From Nymphaea colorata (lineage: Eukaryota; Streptophyta; Magnoliopsida; Nymphaeales; Nymphaeaceae), in assembly GCF_008831285.2 (NCBI RefSeq), contig NC_045142.1, forward strand, positions 10,039,952-10,103,951: a stretch of 64,000 nt of DNA. The letters run 5' to 3'. Shown piece after piece: positions 12,030-23,809 of the stretch (positions are counted from its first letter, which is position 1; every line of letters starts with the position of its first letter). The translations under genes and the position numbers were made by a program. The notes beneath the pieces were generated by a model that saw only the letters and a list, made by a program, of their open reading frames with translations, was not told where the DNA came from and searched no databases.

Positions 12030-12225
12030 CAACCACATTTGGTCGGTTAAAAGTTTCTGTGTCGGTTTAATCTCTATGGGTACTATTCCACTTGACTGCA
12101 AATAGTAGTTGCACTGCACTTCAGTTAACGGGTGTCCTGCTTCTAATTCAGGTTTCTAAGTAGCCGTTGACCCATAGCGGGGCAAAGAGGAGTAGTTTTG
12201 ACCTCTCATAAAATCGCCAATGGGC
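12030..12225 (+). mobile_element. tRNA-derived SINE copy
   Basis: CATTTGGTCGGTTAAAAG is followed by a B-box-like GTCGGTTTAATCTC, then the family body GGGTACTATTCCACTTGACTG with CAAATAGTAG and a purine-rich tail near GGGGCAAAGAGG. The order matches the copies at 6.1 and 6.7 kb. The borders are approximate. Confidence 0.45.
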
Positions 12226-12784
12226 TCAACCACAGTTGACAATTAATATTGTAGCTAGAATCTCCGGCTAGTACTCCTGCCTCTAGGGTGTATTGTTATC
12301 CACAACACGCCCTTGGGGGCGAAATAAAGAACATACATGGCACCTGGAGAGCTCTAGTCCCATCAAGCGGCACGAATCTGAATTCATTAATTAGGTTTGC
12401 CAAATTGAGCAATGGGGGGTGTTCGGGCCTCTTACCAGGCACCAGATCATGCCCCCACCCTAAGGGCAAAAAGAATGCCAAAAGGACAAGTGTTGTTCTC
12501 ATTCTGTTATAAGGGGCTCCTTTTTAAACGCTCCTTTTATATTTTTTTTTAGGGGTGTTCTTGTCTTTTTAAACAGCCGAACACTTTCATTTATTCGAGG
12601 CCCGAACACATAGGCCATAAGGCACCAGTGGCGTGAACTGACATGAATCTAGATTCATTAATTGGGTTTGCTGGAGAAAATGGAAGTCAATCTCTAATGA
12701 GGTTCAGGCTAGAGATGCAAATTGCATAAAATTTTTTTGAGTGCTGCATGCCTTTTTTTCCTCAAGTGTTGAGTGCATAGCCAA

Positions 12785-12913
12785 TGTCTTACTTCGGTGA
12801 CGCTTTTTACCGACACTCGCTTGACCCGAAACATCGGTAAAACCATTCCCGACGTGTTTTCATGTTTCACTGACATGTTCTAGCCGTTGGTAATGCTTAG
12901 GTATTTCGTAGTG
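12785..12913 (-). mobile_element. CACTA (En/Spm) terminus remnant
   Basis: Read on the minus strand from 12913 the sequence is CACTACGAAATACC, followed by repeated ACCRACG/ACGTCGG-like words and TTTTACCGATG. A CACTA terminus followed by subterminal CGACG repeats is the signature of plant CACTA transposons. The other terminus, the 3-bp target duplication and the transposase are not visible, so this is probably a truncated copy. Confidence 0.6.
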
Positions 12914-13216
12914 TTTTATCATTTTTCAGTCGTGCATGAACGGGAACATGAGTGGTGGAGTTGCTTAAACTGGAACATGATGATCTGTGACCGCGTTAAG
13001 AGGTGTGTGAAGAGGTATGTTTTTAGTTCATCTCTTGTTGTGTTTCTTAATTTTAAGTGGTGGAGTATGGTATCCAAGTTGAAGAGTGAACCACTGCAAT
13101 GACAATGACGCACTATCATGTCTTTCAGTGACCCGAAAATGGGTATTACTATCATTTTCTCTTTTGGTGAACACAAACTTTTGGCATGTAAGCGGAGTTC
13201 CAACCATGGTTTGCCA

Positions 13217-13330
13217 TAGGGCTGGGTATCTTTGGGTACCCAATACTCGGCTCGAAAAAACTGGTCCTGGTCGACCTGATGGGGCCCAATTCGACCCAGT
13301 AAGTTATTTAATTTATTTTTATTTTATTAA
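13217..13330 (+). mobile_element. hAT-like terminus, solo end
   Basis: TAGGGCTGGGTATCTTTGGG with TACCCAATACTCGGCTCG has the start motif (TAGGGNTGGGNAT) and the local palindromes of the GC-rich hAT-like elements at 21.1 and 22.8 kb. No matching right end or target duplication was found nearby. The extent is approximate. Confidence 0.4.
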
Positions 13331-13455
13331 TAATATATATACTCAAAATTTGTATGATAGAAAGCATTACTCAAAGTCTGATACTACTATAAAAATTCAC
13401 TGACATCAAGCCAGCTGAGGAGGAGTCACATATGGGAGTAAGTAGGTCATTTGTC

Positions 13456-13551
13456 ATGAGGATTGAACCGACACATGTGAAATCCCGTAACACTAAAAAA
13501 CTTTCACATGGGGATTCAACCGACGCATGTGAAATCCCGTAACACTAAAGT
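13456..13551. repeat. imperfect tandem duplication, 52-bp period
   Basis: Two copies of ATGRGGATTSAACCGAC followed by CATGTGAAATCCCGTAACAC begin at 13456 and 13508. They lie in gene-free DNA. Confidence 0.8.
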
Positions 13552-14426
13552 CACCCTCCATGTGGGCCTGAATGTTCATTTGCTGGATAGGGTGTTACCA
13601 TAGCCATGTATGTGTAATGATATACTTTCCATGTGGTAGCTTGTCATGTTGGATTTAGGCAAGTTTATTATTATGAATATTCATGTTGATAACATGTAGT
13701 AGCCTTGCCATTTGGATCAACCTGACCTTTTGGATTAACAATAAGTCCCTATCTACTTTCCTTAACAAGTGTGACATTAGAGCGGTAGCGGAGCTACATG
13801 TGGGCTGATATGACTGTTACGGTTACCAACCCTACAAAATTTTTTATTATTTTTATATTATCATCTCGTACCATTTGACATTTTATATATAATATTTGTT
13901 CTCCTAAAAGGCTGATTGGCACAAAATAAATTGCTATTTGTCTGATAAAACTTGCCTCTAAGGCACAAGAAATTTTGAATTAGTGCCTCTCAGCCTAAAA
14001 GTTTTTGCTTCATAGAATTTGAGGACACATAGAATTTGGGAATCATCAGGACTTGAAGCGGGGCTAGAACGATTTTCTAATTTATTTTTTTTTCCTTATA
14101 TTTGTTAGGGAATTGAAACCAACAAAAAACTTAATAGATAATTAGAAGCAGAGTGCCTTTAAGAGGATATTTCTACATTAGAGTGAATTATGGTAGAAAG
14201 AGAGCATAATAAGGGCTTTAAGTTGGTGGGAATTACAAAAATGTAATTCTATATACAAGGTCTCTATGCGATTAGTGGGTGCCTAGAATACCCCCACATT
14301 TTTGCATTAGAAAAAAAAAACAATTTCATGAATGTATTTAAAAAAAAATTACACTTACAAGGGACATGTCTCTTTTTTACACAGGGATCATTTTTGACAC
14401 TTTTAGGCCCAGATAAGCCTCCTCCC

Positions 14427-14658
14427 TAAGCTTTGGCATCAGGCCGAGCCTGGCCCAACTCGAGGCCTGATTAAATTCAAAATATATTTTTAAATAAAAC
14501 AATTATATAAATGTAATTAATTGTAGTAAAATATTATAAATATATATATATTAATAAATAAATTTTAAAAAACTCATTATCGAATCCACTCGACCGGCCT
14601 CATAGGGTTCCTTTTTCCCGGGCTCAGGCCCGGCACTGGATATCCGGCCGGAGGCTTA
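14427..14658. mobile_element. non-autonomous hAT element with perfect 8-bp TSD
   Basis: The element starts TAAGCTTTGGCATCAGGCC and ends GGCCGGAGGCTTA. CTCCTCCC occurs immediately on both sides (14419-14426 and 14659-14666), a perfect 8-bp target duplication as made by hAT transposases. Both ends are GC-rich (GGCCCGGC words) and the middle is AT-rich. There is no coding sequence. The ends resemble those of the larger element at 22.8 kb. Confidence 0.8.
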
Positions 14659-15585
14659 CTCCTCCCCTTCACCACTGCCTACACAAGCAAATTATTTTAT
14701 AAAATTGGAAGGACATATTTGGTTGTTAAATAATATTTAGGATGCCTGAAGGAAACAAAAACTAAATCCAGAAACATGTTCTCATATTTATTGGCATCAA
14801 GCATATGTATGGTTTTTCCTTTTAGGAATGTATGATGAGTTTGACTTAAAATCGTTTTTTTTTTCAAAATTTTTCATTTCCTAGCTTGGACTTTTCGTAT
14901 AATTCTAGAGAGCGACTATCTTCTCAATTTTTTAATTAACAACCACATTTCCATGAAAACTAGTAAACTTCCGAATAGACCCTTTTTTTAAGTCAGCATT
15001 ATACCTTATAACTGGCATGGGCAGTTGCGTACGCTAACAACAAATTTTACCCTTTTAAATTAGACAATATAATTTCATAAATTAAGCAAAATGGAAAAAA
15101 TAATTCGCTCAAAAAACCATACTGAGAAAAAAAAGATTACCAATTAACTTCTTTCTCGGGTGAATGAAAGTTTACTCGTCTTTATACGACAGTTTTTTTT
15201 TACGAAAGATGCAACTTTTACAAAAGATTAAATTTAAAGCTTTTTCTTTACAAAATTAAGAACAATTTCAGGTTATGATATTCCATTCATTTATCATCAC
15301 TGTTTATTTGTGATCCTGTTTTAGGGGCCAACCAACGTGGGACCCACCCACATGCACCGCGGCCTGAGTTGTGAGGTCTGCCGGAGACGAACAATGAATG
15401 AGATCGCGTTGGCAAACCGTGAAAACGACAGGGACATATTGGTCATTTGTCACGAGCACGGCACCTACTTATAGCCTTCGGGCGAGTTCCGCATTCACTC
15501 AGCTGTCCATCTCTCTCTCTTGCCATCCCGCTAAACTCTTTCTCTTCCGGCGATCTCTACCGCCGGAAAACCCTTTGAACCAAAT

Positions 15586-18500
15586 ATGGCTGCCTACCTC
15601 GTCCAAAGTGTGAGAGAAATGGTGTGGTTGGTCGACTCCAGAACCTCCGAGAAGCCGACCAACGACCTCCAGCAAGCTGATCATCCGAACGTCGGATCGG
15701 CAAAGGCGGCCAAGTCTCACCGGAGACATGTCGGACGGGACGAACATGCTGCAGGTTGGTGGATTCCTGCATGTTTCCTCACTCTCAAGTAGAATTCAGT
15801 GGCGGGAGAATGCAAAGGAGCGAAGAAATGGTTCCTCCATATTCATCCCGTTATTATAGCTATTGACAAATTCCTCCTTATCTTTTTTTCTTTCTTTTTT
15901 TTGAACGGTTAATTCAACTGCAACTCCAACATGACATACGGCCACAAAATCGTGGCTGATATTGACTTCCCTTTTCGGTCGAAGCAGGTTGTATGTTCGG
16001 GCCCGAACACAGCATGAGTGTTTGACATTCATAATGACTGTAATGCGAGCACAATTTTTTATGTTCTGTCACTAACATGGTTAGAAATGTTCTCACTTTT
16101 TATAAAGGATTTTTTTATAATTTTACAAAAAAAGTTTAAGTTTTATTAAAGACAGTATCTAAAAATATTTTGATCATTTTCAACATTCATGCATGAGGAT
16201 TAGGGACTCTTGGCTTAAATTTCTTGGTCCTTCTACTTTGCATGCAACAAGAATGCCAAAGAAAGTAGTGGTACGTGTTAATTATGGCAGTGATTGAGAC
16301 TCGATCCGGGGTCTCATCAACCACAGCTTTCACATTTGCTCACCGCCTAGGGCAGTACTTTTGGCCATGTGAAGTATGACGACCAAATACCATTTATTTC
16401 CATCTTTATTATTATTATGAACGGCAGTACATTTTCTGAATTTTTAATATTCGTATCTTTTACCTTGATCAGAAAATGTACACGGTACATATCTTTGGCC
16501 AATTCATAATAATAGGTTTAGCAGCCTGTCTGATTCAATCCCTTCATCTTGACAGAAGATTTGTTGGGCACAAGGATGCAAATTAAGAGAAAGAAAAGAA
16601 CAGTGGCTGGTGTTGATCAAGACGAGCTGTTGGACCCATTAATACTTGCCGACCCAGACAGCTGCTTCCATGAGTTCATGGGAGTCCACATTCACCATAA
16701 GATCAGTACTGCAGAAGGCGATGAAGATGAGTTAAAGCCTGTGGAAGTCTCCATTAGTCAGGAATCATCTCATTCTCATGCAGGAAATGACAGACTCGGG
16801 CTGCCCATGATTCTTCTCCATGGCTTTGCTGCATCTCTGTTCTCATGGCGCAAAGTGATGAAGCCCCTTGCCAATCTGGTTGGGTCCAGCGTTCTTGCTT
16901 TTGACAGACCTGCCTTTGGATTGACATCAAGAGTACTGGAATACCCACTGAATCCAAGCTCTGCAATGGCTGCCTCCACTCAATTGAATCCTTACTCCAC
17001 CGCCTTCTCTACTTCGGCCACACTTTCTTTCATGGGCATGTTAATGGGAGACAAGGCAATTTTAGTTGGGTGAGTTCATTGTCTTCAGATAGTATTTCCT
17101 TTAAAATGGGATTTTTGCTGTACTGGCTTGTGTTGGTGCTGTTTACAGACCTCTATTGCTGCAAATGAATTAGAAAAACTACAAGTTCTTCACTGTTTTT
17201 GCATTACAGACCATCTTCAGATCTTTACATGTAATTGTGATTTACAGGCATTCAGCTGGATGTGTTGTAGCAGTTGATGCATACTTTGAAGAACCTGAAC
17301 GTGTCGCTGCATTGATCCTTGTAGCTCCTGCAATTGTTGCACCTCTTCTTCTCCCATCTAACTCCAACAAAGGAGAACTTTCTGAAAGAGAAGGCGACAT
17401 GGAAAATCGAGGATCTGTTTGGGACGACAAGGAACACATGATCTATAGCGTTCTCATATTTCTACAGGCAGTGTGCTTTCGAGTCCAAGAAGCCGTAATT
17501 TGGATGATCAAGAAATCTATATATTTGCTCTCCTGCTTCTGCAAGAACCTCCTTTCAGAAATTCTGCGGTCTTACTTTGCTGTGCTTATGGTAAGATTAA
17601 ATGTAGTGTCACAAAAAACGTGTTTTTTTAGAAAAAAATGCAATAAATTAAATTACGATTTAAAACTAAAAAAAAACATGTTTCTTTAAAAACACATCGG
17701 TGTTTAATGTGTTTCTTTCACTTTTTTTTCTAATGCCAAACAGTTTTTTTATTTTTAATTTTTTATTTATTGCAAATCAACTTATCTTTTGATGTTTGTG
17801 TTATTAGTTTCTTACTTATTTTATTTTTTTCTCATTTTTTATTTTTTAAAATTTTTAAAATTTTCATACTTTTCATTTTTTTAAGGTCGTTGTATTTATA
17901 CCCAAGAAAAATCTCACCGTTTAAAACTCCGAAACATTATTTGTAACTATGATTAAAATATTAGGTCAAAGGTTATCAAGTGTCAATTCAAGTTTTTTTC
18001 AATTTTGAAGTCTTAAGGAAATCATTGAGTGGCATAGCTCAAACGGGTGGGCTTGGGCTAAAGAGGTGTGTCTCCGGTTTAACTGTAGGGAGCTATCCTC
18101 ACATACCATAAGGAGCAGAGGCGGAGCCAAGGGGGGTCCGCATGGGCACCAACCCCACCTCAAAAAAAAAATTACATGTAAATTTTAAAATATTTTACTT
18201 GTCATATATAAAAATTTTGAAAAATATATTTTGACCCTTATCAAAATTTAAAAATTTTAACTTGACACCCCTCTTAAAAAATTCTAGCTCGGCCCTTGAT
18301 AAGGAGGGTGGGTACTATGTGCACGTTGAAGCACATGACCAAGGGGCAAGGGGAAAGAGGGGGGCTTCCCCTTTCACACTAGCAGTGGGATTAATCTTCC
18401 GCGCGCCTAAAAGTCGTAACGAAGTTCTCCTATGCATTATCTTGCATGGAACTGATGCAGTCGAGTTCTTGAATGTTGTTGCAGGTCAGATTCATATTTG

Positions 18501-20812
18501 ACAGATTTGGCTTAGCAATAGTAAGGAATTCATGGTATGATGCAAGCCTAGCCACAGAGCAAGACATTAATGGTTATACAAAAGTGAGTATAAATGACTG
18601 AATTTTACTTAATTTGCCTATTCTTTGAGTAGTTATGCAGAATTTTGGATATCTAATTGCTTATCAAGCTATATCCTTGAGTGGCATAACTTAATGTAAC
18701 TGCAAGTGATCAAAATCTTTGCATGGAATGCATGCTCTCAATTCATTTTTTAAGGATTTCAATTTTTTTTCAATTTACACTGAAAAAGAAAAGGGATGAA
18801 GTAGGTTGGCGTGTTCTACCTAAACCTTCACATCTTTCTCACAAAATGTGTGGCTTCATAATGAAAAAAGTGTGTATATATGGTACAAAAAGTGGAAACG
18901 CAGTTAAAAACATAGACTTTTGTAGTTTGGTTAAACACAAAAAATTAAAGCTAGCAAAACACATCCTTTTTTGTCTTAAAGGAAGCTCATTCCTTTTACA
19001 AAGAATTAGAAAAAAACCAACCATTTGCTTGAGGAGAATATTTAATGCATGTATCCTTGTGTTTTTATTCTGAAATGTGCCATCACTTAGTTTATTTTCA
19101 TAAAAAGATACATCTCGTGTATAACTTCTAGTTTAGTTTTCCTCCATATGTTTAGGAATATTTAAATTCATCCTAATCAAGGGCAACTCATTCTTTTTTG
19201 TCAAAATTGGCAGTTTTCGTCAATTATTCAACGGTTCTTCACTTGAAAGATGGATTTGTCCTAGTTGCAGAAGTGGTGAAGAACATGAGAAAGAAATATG
19301 ATGAATTCGAAAAGTAATTAATAAGATGGGGATTCTAATTGGCTAATGTCTTGTAAAAAATTTTGTGCCACTATTGAAAATATGAATGTCATGTGTCTTT
19401 ATTGACATATAGAAGTAGCGCTTAACTTTGTCTATGTCTTTAATTTTTGCTCTTAGAGATAAAGTCTTCCAAGTTCAATTTGCATAAAAATATAAAAAAT
19501 AAAAATATATGCATTTCATTTTCTATATAAATGAAACATCATAATGCTTGGTTGAAGATTTTTTTAGATATTTTTTAGTTGATTCTGATTTTACCAAAAA
19601 AGTATAATTTCCATATAAGAACAAATTTTAAAATAGAATTCCAAAACAAGTCTTCTGAAGTACACGTTTTGTTTTGGATCTAGAAACAAAAGGGTTCTCA
19701 ATTGATGTATCCCTAGATACAGTTCTCTAAATCCAAACTCTCATGAATATCAAACTTTATGTGTATGCATAACATATATTCTGTGTGTGAACATTTTCTA
19801 ATAATTGTGAAAATTTTAACTATTGCAGCCATTGAGAGCCAAGGATTGGGACAGGGCTATTTTGGAGTTTGTCATAGCATTGCTCTCTGATATTAAGCCT
19901 AAGGAACTGCCCTCATGCAAGAGAAGTCTTTCTGAGATTGCATGTCCAGGTAATATGCACACGTCTGTCATGATTTTTCCAGTGTTTCTAAAGACACTTT
20001 TAATAAATCTTTTAAAAACATGAAGTAAAATTAGCATGTGCTCCTATCTGATCAATTGAATCAAGGAATAAGTAAAAATTGGGTTCCTGTTTGCATTGCA
20101 TGTAGATTGTGCAAGATTTCTACAAATGTGTGCTTTTACTTTTACCAAACTAATGAAGATCTCACTTCCTATAGTTACCATGTAATTAAACATAACAAAT
20201 TTTTACAAAATCTTAGTTCGTAATTTTGTTTAACATTTCCTTTATCATGAGGACAACTAGTATGTCAATGTTGAACCCTTATTAGATCTTTTCTATTGTT
20301 GAATCTTATTGAAGCATGTCCTGTTACACATGTATGATTTTGCACAAGCAGTATTTTCTTTTTGCATGTCATTGGTCAAAAAATGTTGAAGTTAGTGCAT
20401 AAAAATAAAAGCATGCAAAAAAAAGACCACTTAATATATCATGTAATTTAAGTTTAGTCAATACTCCACGATGGTATTTTCTCAAAGATTTGCAAATGAT
20501 GTTTACCATGATAATCCTAATGAAGCCTAAGATATGAAGCATATGATCTTATGTTTGCAATCCTTTAATTTTATAGATCTTTTTCGAATTTGTAATGAGC
20601 TAACTCATTGTGTTGATTGAAAACCAGTGTTAATTATAACGGGAGATCATGACCACATTGTTCCTGCATGGAATGCAAAGAGGCTCTCTCGAGCCATACC
20701 CGGTTCGCACTTAAGATTGATCGAGAATTGTGGCCACTTGCCCCATGAAGAGAAGCCCCAAGAATTTCTTTCAACTGTTGGGGAATTTTTGTTAAACCTA
20801 AAAGATGTATGA
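15586..20812 (+). CDS. alpha/beta-hydrolase superfamily protein, paralogue A (6 exons)
   Basis: The exons are 15586-15754, 16556-17069, 17248-17590, 18485-18583, 19829-19949 and 20628-20812, giving 476 residues. All junctions are GT-AG with phases 1,2,0,0,1. The triad of the fold is visible: the oxyanion HG near residue 145, the nucleophile elbow GHSAG with Ser230, Asp424 in GDHD, and His452 in NCGHLPHEE. The conserved blocks RRTVAG-like and DQDELL, ADPDSC, and FDRPAFGLTSR match a land-plant hydrolase subfamily; the substrate is unknown. The start is the first ATG after an in-frame TAA. The N terminus (57 residues, basic) lacks an obvious membrane helix and differs from paralogue B, so exon 1 is the least certain part. 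The catalytic core looks intact. Confidence 0.85.
16285..16375 (-). mobile_element. possible SINE fragment in intron 1 of hydrolase A
   Basis: On the minus strand the stretch reads GTGGTTGATGAGACCCCGG followed by ATCGAGTCTC. This resembles the region around the B-box of plant tRNA-derived SINEs. No A-box or tail can be defined, so the call is weak. Confidence 0.3.
18031..18375 (+). mobile_element. tRNA-derived SINE (subfamily 2), split by a hAT MITE
   Basis: An A-box-like GGCATAGCTCAAACGGGTGG is followed by a B-box-like CCGGTTTAACTG and CTCACATACC. After the nested insertion at 18116-18298 the body resumes with GGGTGGGTACTATGTGCACG and TTGAAGCACATG. The copy at 43583-43710 shows the same sequence uninterrupted. 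It sits in intron 3 of hydrolase A, in sense orientation. The 3' border is approximate. Confidence 0.7.
18116..18298. mobile_element. 183-bp hAT-type MITE nested in a SINE, perfect 8-bp TSD
   Basis: The element begins CAGAGGCGGAGCCAAG and ends CTAGCTCGGCCCTTG, which are imperfect terminal inverted repeats. It is flanked on both sides by ATAAGGAG (18108-18115 and 18299-18306). Removing it and one flank copy restores the SINE sequence seen at 43.6 kb. An 8-bp duplication and a CANRGGCGGAGC-like terminus fit hAT. The AT-rich interior (ACATGTAAATTTTAAAATAT) recurs near 37.7, 41.2 and 63.0 kb. Confidence 0.85.
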
Positions 20813-21128
20813 TGAAATTGAAGGTGTACATAAAAGAAGATTAGCATGGGCCCCGGCCCACACAAGGATGACATATACAAGCACAAAAATTTGAGCTTAG
20901 AAAGGAGATGATGTAAATGCAGCAAGTATTGCATGGTAGAACTTCAAGGCCTGCTGCATGTGTGGACGTTCATGAACTCCTAGTTGTTAGAAGGGGAAAA
21001 AAAAAATGTCCACCATAATCTTAATTCTTTTGAACAAATAATGATGTATTTGTGGCTATAATTATTCAAGGAGATTTTCTCCCCTATCTCAGAATTAGAG
21101 TTCTTGATAGGAAGATCTCACTATTAAG

Positions 21129-21616
21129 TAGGGGTGGGCATCGACCCGGCCCGCCCTCCCGACCCCCTTTCCCCCTCCTTGACCCCTTTCCCCCTCCCGA
21201 CCCCCTTTTCCCCCGCCCTCTCGTCCCCTCCGACTACGGTGTTGGGTCCCCGCCGACGACCCACACGATGAACGACTGCAGCAACGGCGATGGAGGAGGG
21301 GGAGCGGCGAGGGAGACAGAGGAGGAGGGAGAGGGGGGCAGGGAGGGGAGCGGGAGCAGAGAGCGAGGGAGAGGGGGAGCGGAGAGGGAGCAGAGAGGGA
21401 GAGCGGAGAGGGAGAGGGAGAACGGGAGCGGAGAGGATGAGGGAGAGGTAGAGTAGGAGGGGAGAGGGAGATGGAGGAGGAGGGGGAGTGGGGGATGGAG
21501 GGCGGGAGTCGGGCTGGGCCGCTGCCCGGCCGGCCTATCGGGCCTGGCCCAGGCCAGGTTTTTCCCGGCCTGGACCCGGGTCCAACCGGGCCGGGCCGGC
21601 CCGACGCCCAGTCTTA
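21129..21616. mobile_element. 488-bp GC-rich non-autonomous hAT element, perfect 8-bp TSD
   Basis: The left end TAGGGGTGGGCATCGACCCG and the right end, read inward as TAAGACTGGGCGTCGGGCC, are imperfect terminal inverted repeats. CTATTAAG flanks both sides (21121-21128 and 21617-21624). The interior is a pyrimidine-rich block (CCCCTTTCCCCCTCC), then a long purine block (GGGAGAGGGAGAGCGGAG words), then GGGCCGGGCCGGCC palindromes. The 134-codon frame across the purine block is low complexity (RERERG-type) and not a credible protein. Confidence 0.85.
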
Positions 21617-22229
21617 CTATTAAGAAGATTGCGCAATTTCATAAAATCTTTAGCTTCTATCAAATGAATGGGCAAACTCTAGCCTCATATATCTTTTCGC
21701 ATCCTAACAGTACTGTCATCCTCTATCTAGTATCTACCATATGAGTTCATGAATAACTTCCTCCCAACCCCGTATGATGCTCTTCTAAGCTCAATAGCAT
21801 TTTGTTGTTTTCTTAAATGTCATGAGCTTTGGTTCTCTAAGTATTACTGTCTATAAAATTTTTCCCATAAAGTCTGCCCACCTAACCAAATGAACCTTAC
21901 GATGCATGTCATCCTGGCCCCAAGGGAATTGACCAATCATCTTTTCAGTATAATGAATCGCTTGAGAATGGATTTTAAACACCGTTGTCCAATATGCCAT
22001 AAGTTGTTGAAGGGTATGTTTAAATTTTTATATTTAGCATTTTCTCGAATATTTTGTGATAATTCTATGACAATCTTCAAGGATTTTCGGCTTCAAACAC
22101 TTCATTTTCTCTTAATTATGGTTACTTTCTTCTTTTATTTGACTATCAATGATATGTGGGACTTATTTGGATCTAAATTTAGACTTTGTACACAAAACCC
22201 AATCTCAATTTAGACTTATTCTATACTTC

Positions 22230-22759
22230 AAACAGGGATCTGGTTCAAAAACTCATATAAAAGCTTAAAACAAATCACTTGATCTCAATCTAGATCCAAA
22301 ACCCAGATCCATTTCCAAAATAAACGTGAGATACAAATATTGATCCAAATACTAGCCCCAGATCAAAAACAAATCCCTACATCCAAACCAGATCCAAAAT
22401 GAATCTATATTCAAATCCAAATTTTAAAACTGGATCCACAACAAAGCTTTAGATCTAGACCTTGATCCAAATCTCAACTTTGGACTCATTTTATCTCAAT
22501 TTGTGCCTTTAATCCAATTCAGAGTCGATCCAAATTCTAGATCCATATCCTTGTTTGGTTCCAAATTTTTAATGTAGATCCAGATTTAGATCTAATTCTA
22601 TGTTTTTACCTCAATCCAGATCTAAATGTGAGATTCAGAATCAAATATGAATTTTGGATCCAAATCCAAATATTTTTTATCCATTGTATGCCCTTGATCT
22701 AGATCCAGATCCAAATTCAAGAACTAGATCCATATTCAGATCTAAATATAAGTCGCAGA
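22230..22759. repeat. degenerate AGATCC/GATCCAAAT-rich tract
   Basis: About 530 bp are composed mainly of drifting copies of words such as GATCCAAAT, CTAGATCCA, AGATCTAAAT and CCAGATCC, without a fixed period. It abuts the GC-rich hAT-like element at 22760. Similar GGATTCGGAT or GATCCGGAT word families occur near 8.4-8.7, 43.1-43.5 and 60.4-60.8 kb. I see no coding sequence. Confidence 0.75.
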
Positions 22760-23476
22760 TAAGCCTAGGCACCGGGCCGGGCCACCGACGGGTACCCGGC
22801 CCGACTCGGGCCCGGGCCCGAGCCTTGAAAAATCCTTAACGGGCCAGATTTTATTGGGCCCGGCCCGACCCGATACTTAACGGGTCGGGCCCGGTCCGGC
22901 CCGATACTTAACGGGTCGGGCCCAGGCTTGATCCAACGTTCGACGACGGCCCGACAAGCCCGTAATTAAAAAAAAAAAAACTTCTTTTTTTGCCCCTTTA
23001 CTTATGTTAGGTTTCCGATTTCCACTTGTTTTGAATGTGTTTTTCATACTTTCCATTCATTCTTCTACCCCGTAACCGACGCCATGACCTCGCTCACTGC
23101 CGTTGAACACCTCCTCCAGTCCTGCCCGTTGCCCATCACCCACGTCTCTACGACAACTGAAAAAAAGGAGAAAAACTTGAAAAGTAGAGACCCTACAGCC
23201 TGCAGGAGGCCAAACCCGGGCGGATAATCGGGCCTGGCCGCACTAGGCCTCTGGCACAATCTCAAGCCCGAGGCCCGATACTTCATCGGCCCGGCCCAGC
23301 CCAATTATAAACGGGCCGGGCCGGGCCTCGGGCACAATCTCAAGCCCGATGGCCGATACTTCATTGGTCCGGCCCGGCCCGGTTATAAATGGGCCGGCCC
23401 TATAACGTTAACGGGCTTAACTTTTGTCAATTTTTACGAGCCGGGCCGGCCCGACTCGGCCCGATGCCTAGCCTTA
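22760..23476. mobile_element. 717-bp GC-rich hAT-like element with near-perfect 8-bp TSD
   Basis: The left end TAAGCCTAGGCACCGGGCCG and the right end, read inward as TAAGGCTAGGCATCGGGCCG, are well-matched terminal inverted repeats. The flanks GTCGCAGA (22752-22759) and GTCGCAAA (23477-23484) match at 7 of 8 positions. Arms of GGCCCGATACTTAACGGG repeats surround an ordinary-composition core (about 22.97-23.20 kb). No transposase is present, so the element is non-autonomous. Confidence 0.8.
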
Positions 23477-23809
23477 GTCGCAAATCATTCCCAACCCAAG
23501 TATCGAGACACTATGACCACTTTCCAAATATCAATAATTAAAATTCTCAAAATATCTTTGATTTTTTGAAAATATCATTGAATCTCTCAAATGCCTTCGG
23601 TTTTCTCGAAATATCCTTTTATTTTTGAAAAATAACTTTATTTTTTACCAAAAAATACCAAATACCCTTTGTAAGACCTACAACCAATGTGACAAGCTGA
23701 CCAAGCCTGGTCTGGCCGTACCTGAACCAGTCAGGCACCACCTAGTCTAGAGTCTCTTTGAAGCTACGGATCCTCCTTGAACCTCCAAGCATGACCAAGA
23801 CAAACGTTT

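Larger units (their letters stand above)
6960..15300. other. gene-free region rich in small mobile-element remnants
   Basis: No protein gene is supported here. Open frames such as those at 10.6, 12.3 and 13.1 kb overlap repeats, lack recognisable domains and have antisense counterparts of similar length. The stretch holds the MITE, telomere-type repeats, GAGCTCGA-rich elements, SINE copies, a CACTA end and two hAT-type insertions that are itemised separately. The rest (8.1-9.4, 13.6-14.4 and 14.7-15.3 kb) shows nothing I can identify. Confidence 0.6.

Noticed and set aside
21052..21456. 134-codon frame with Glu/Arg/Gly repeats
   Set aside because: It lies on the purine-rich interior of a hAT-like element and is low complexity.
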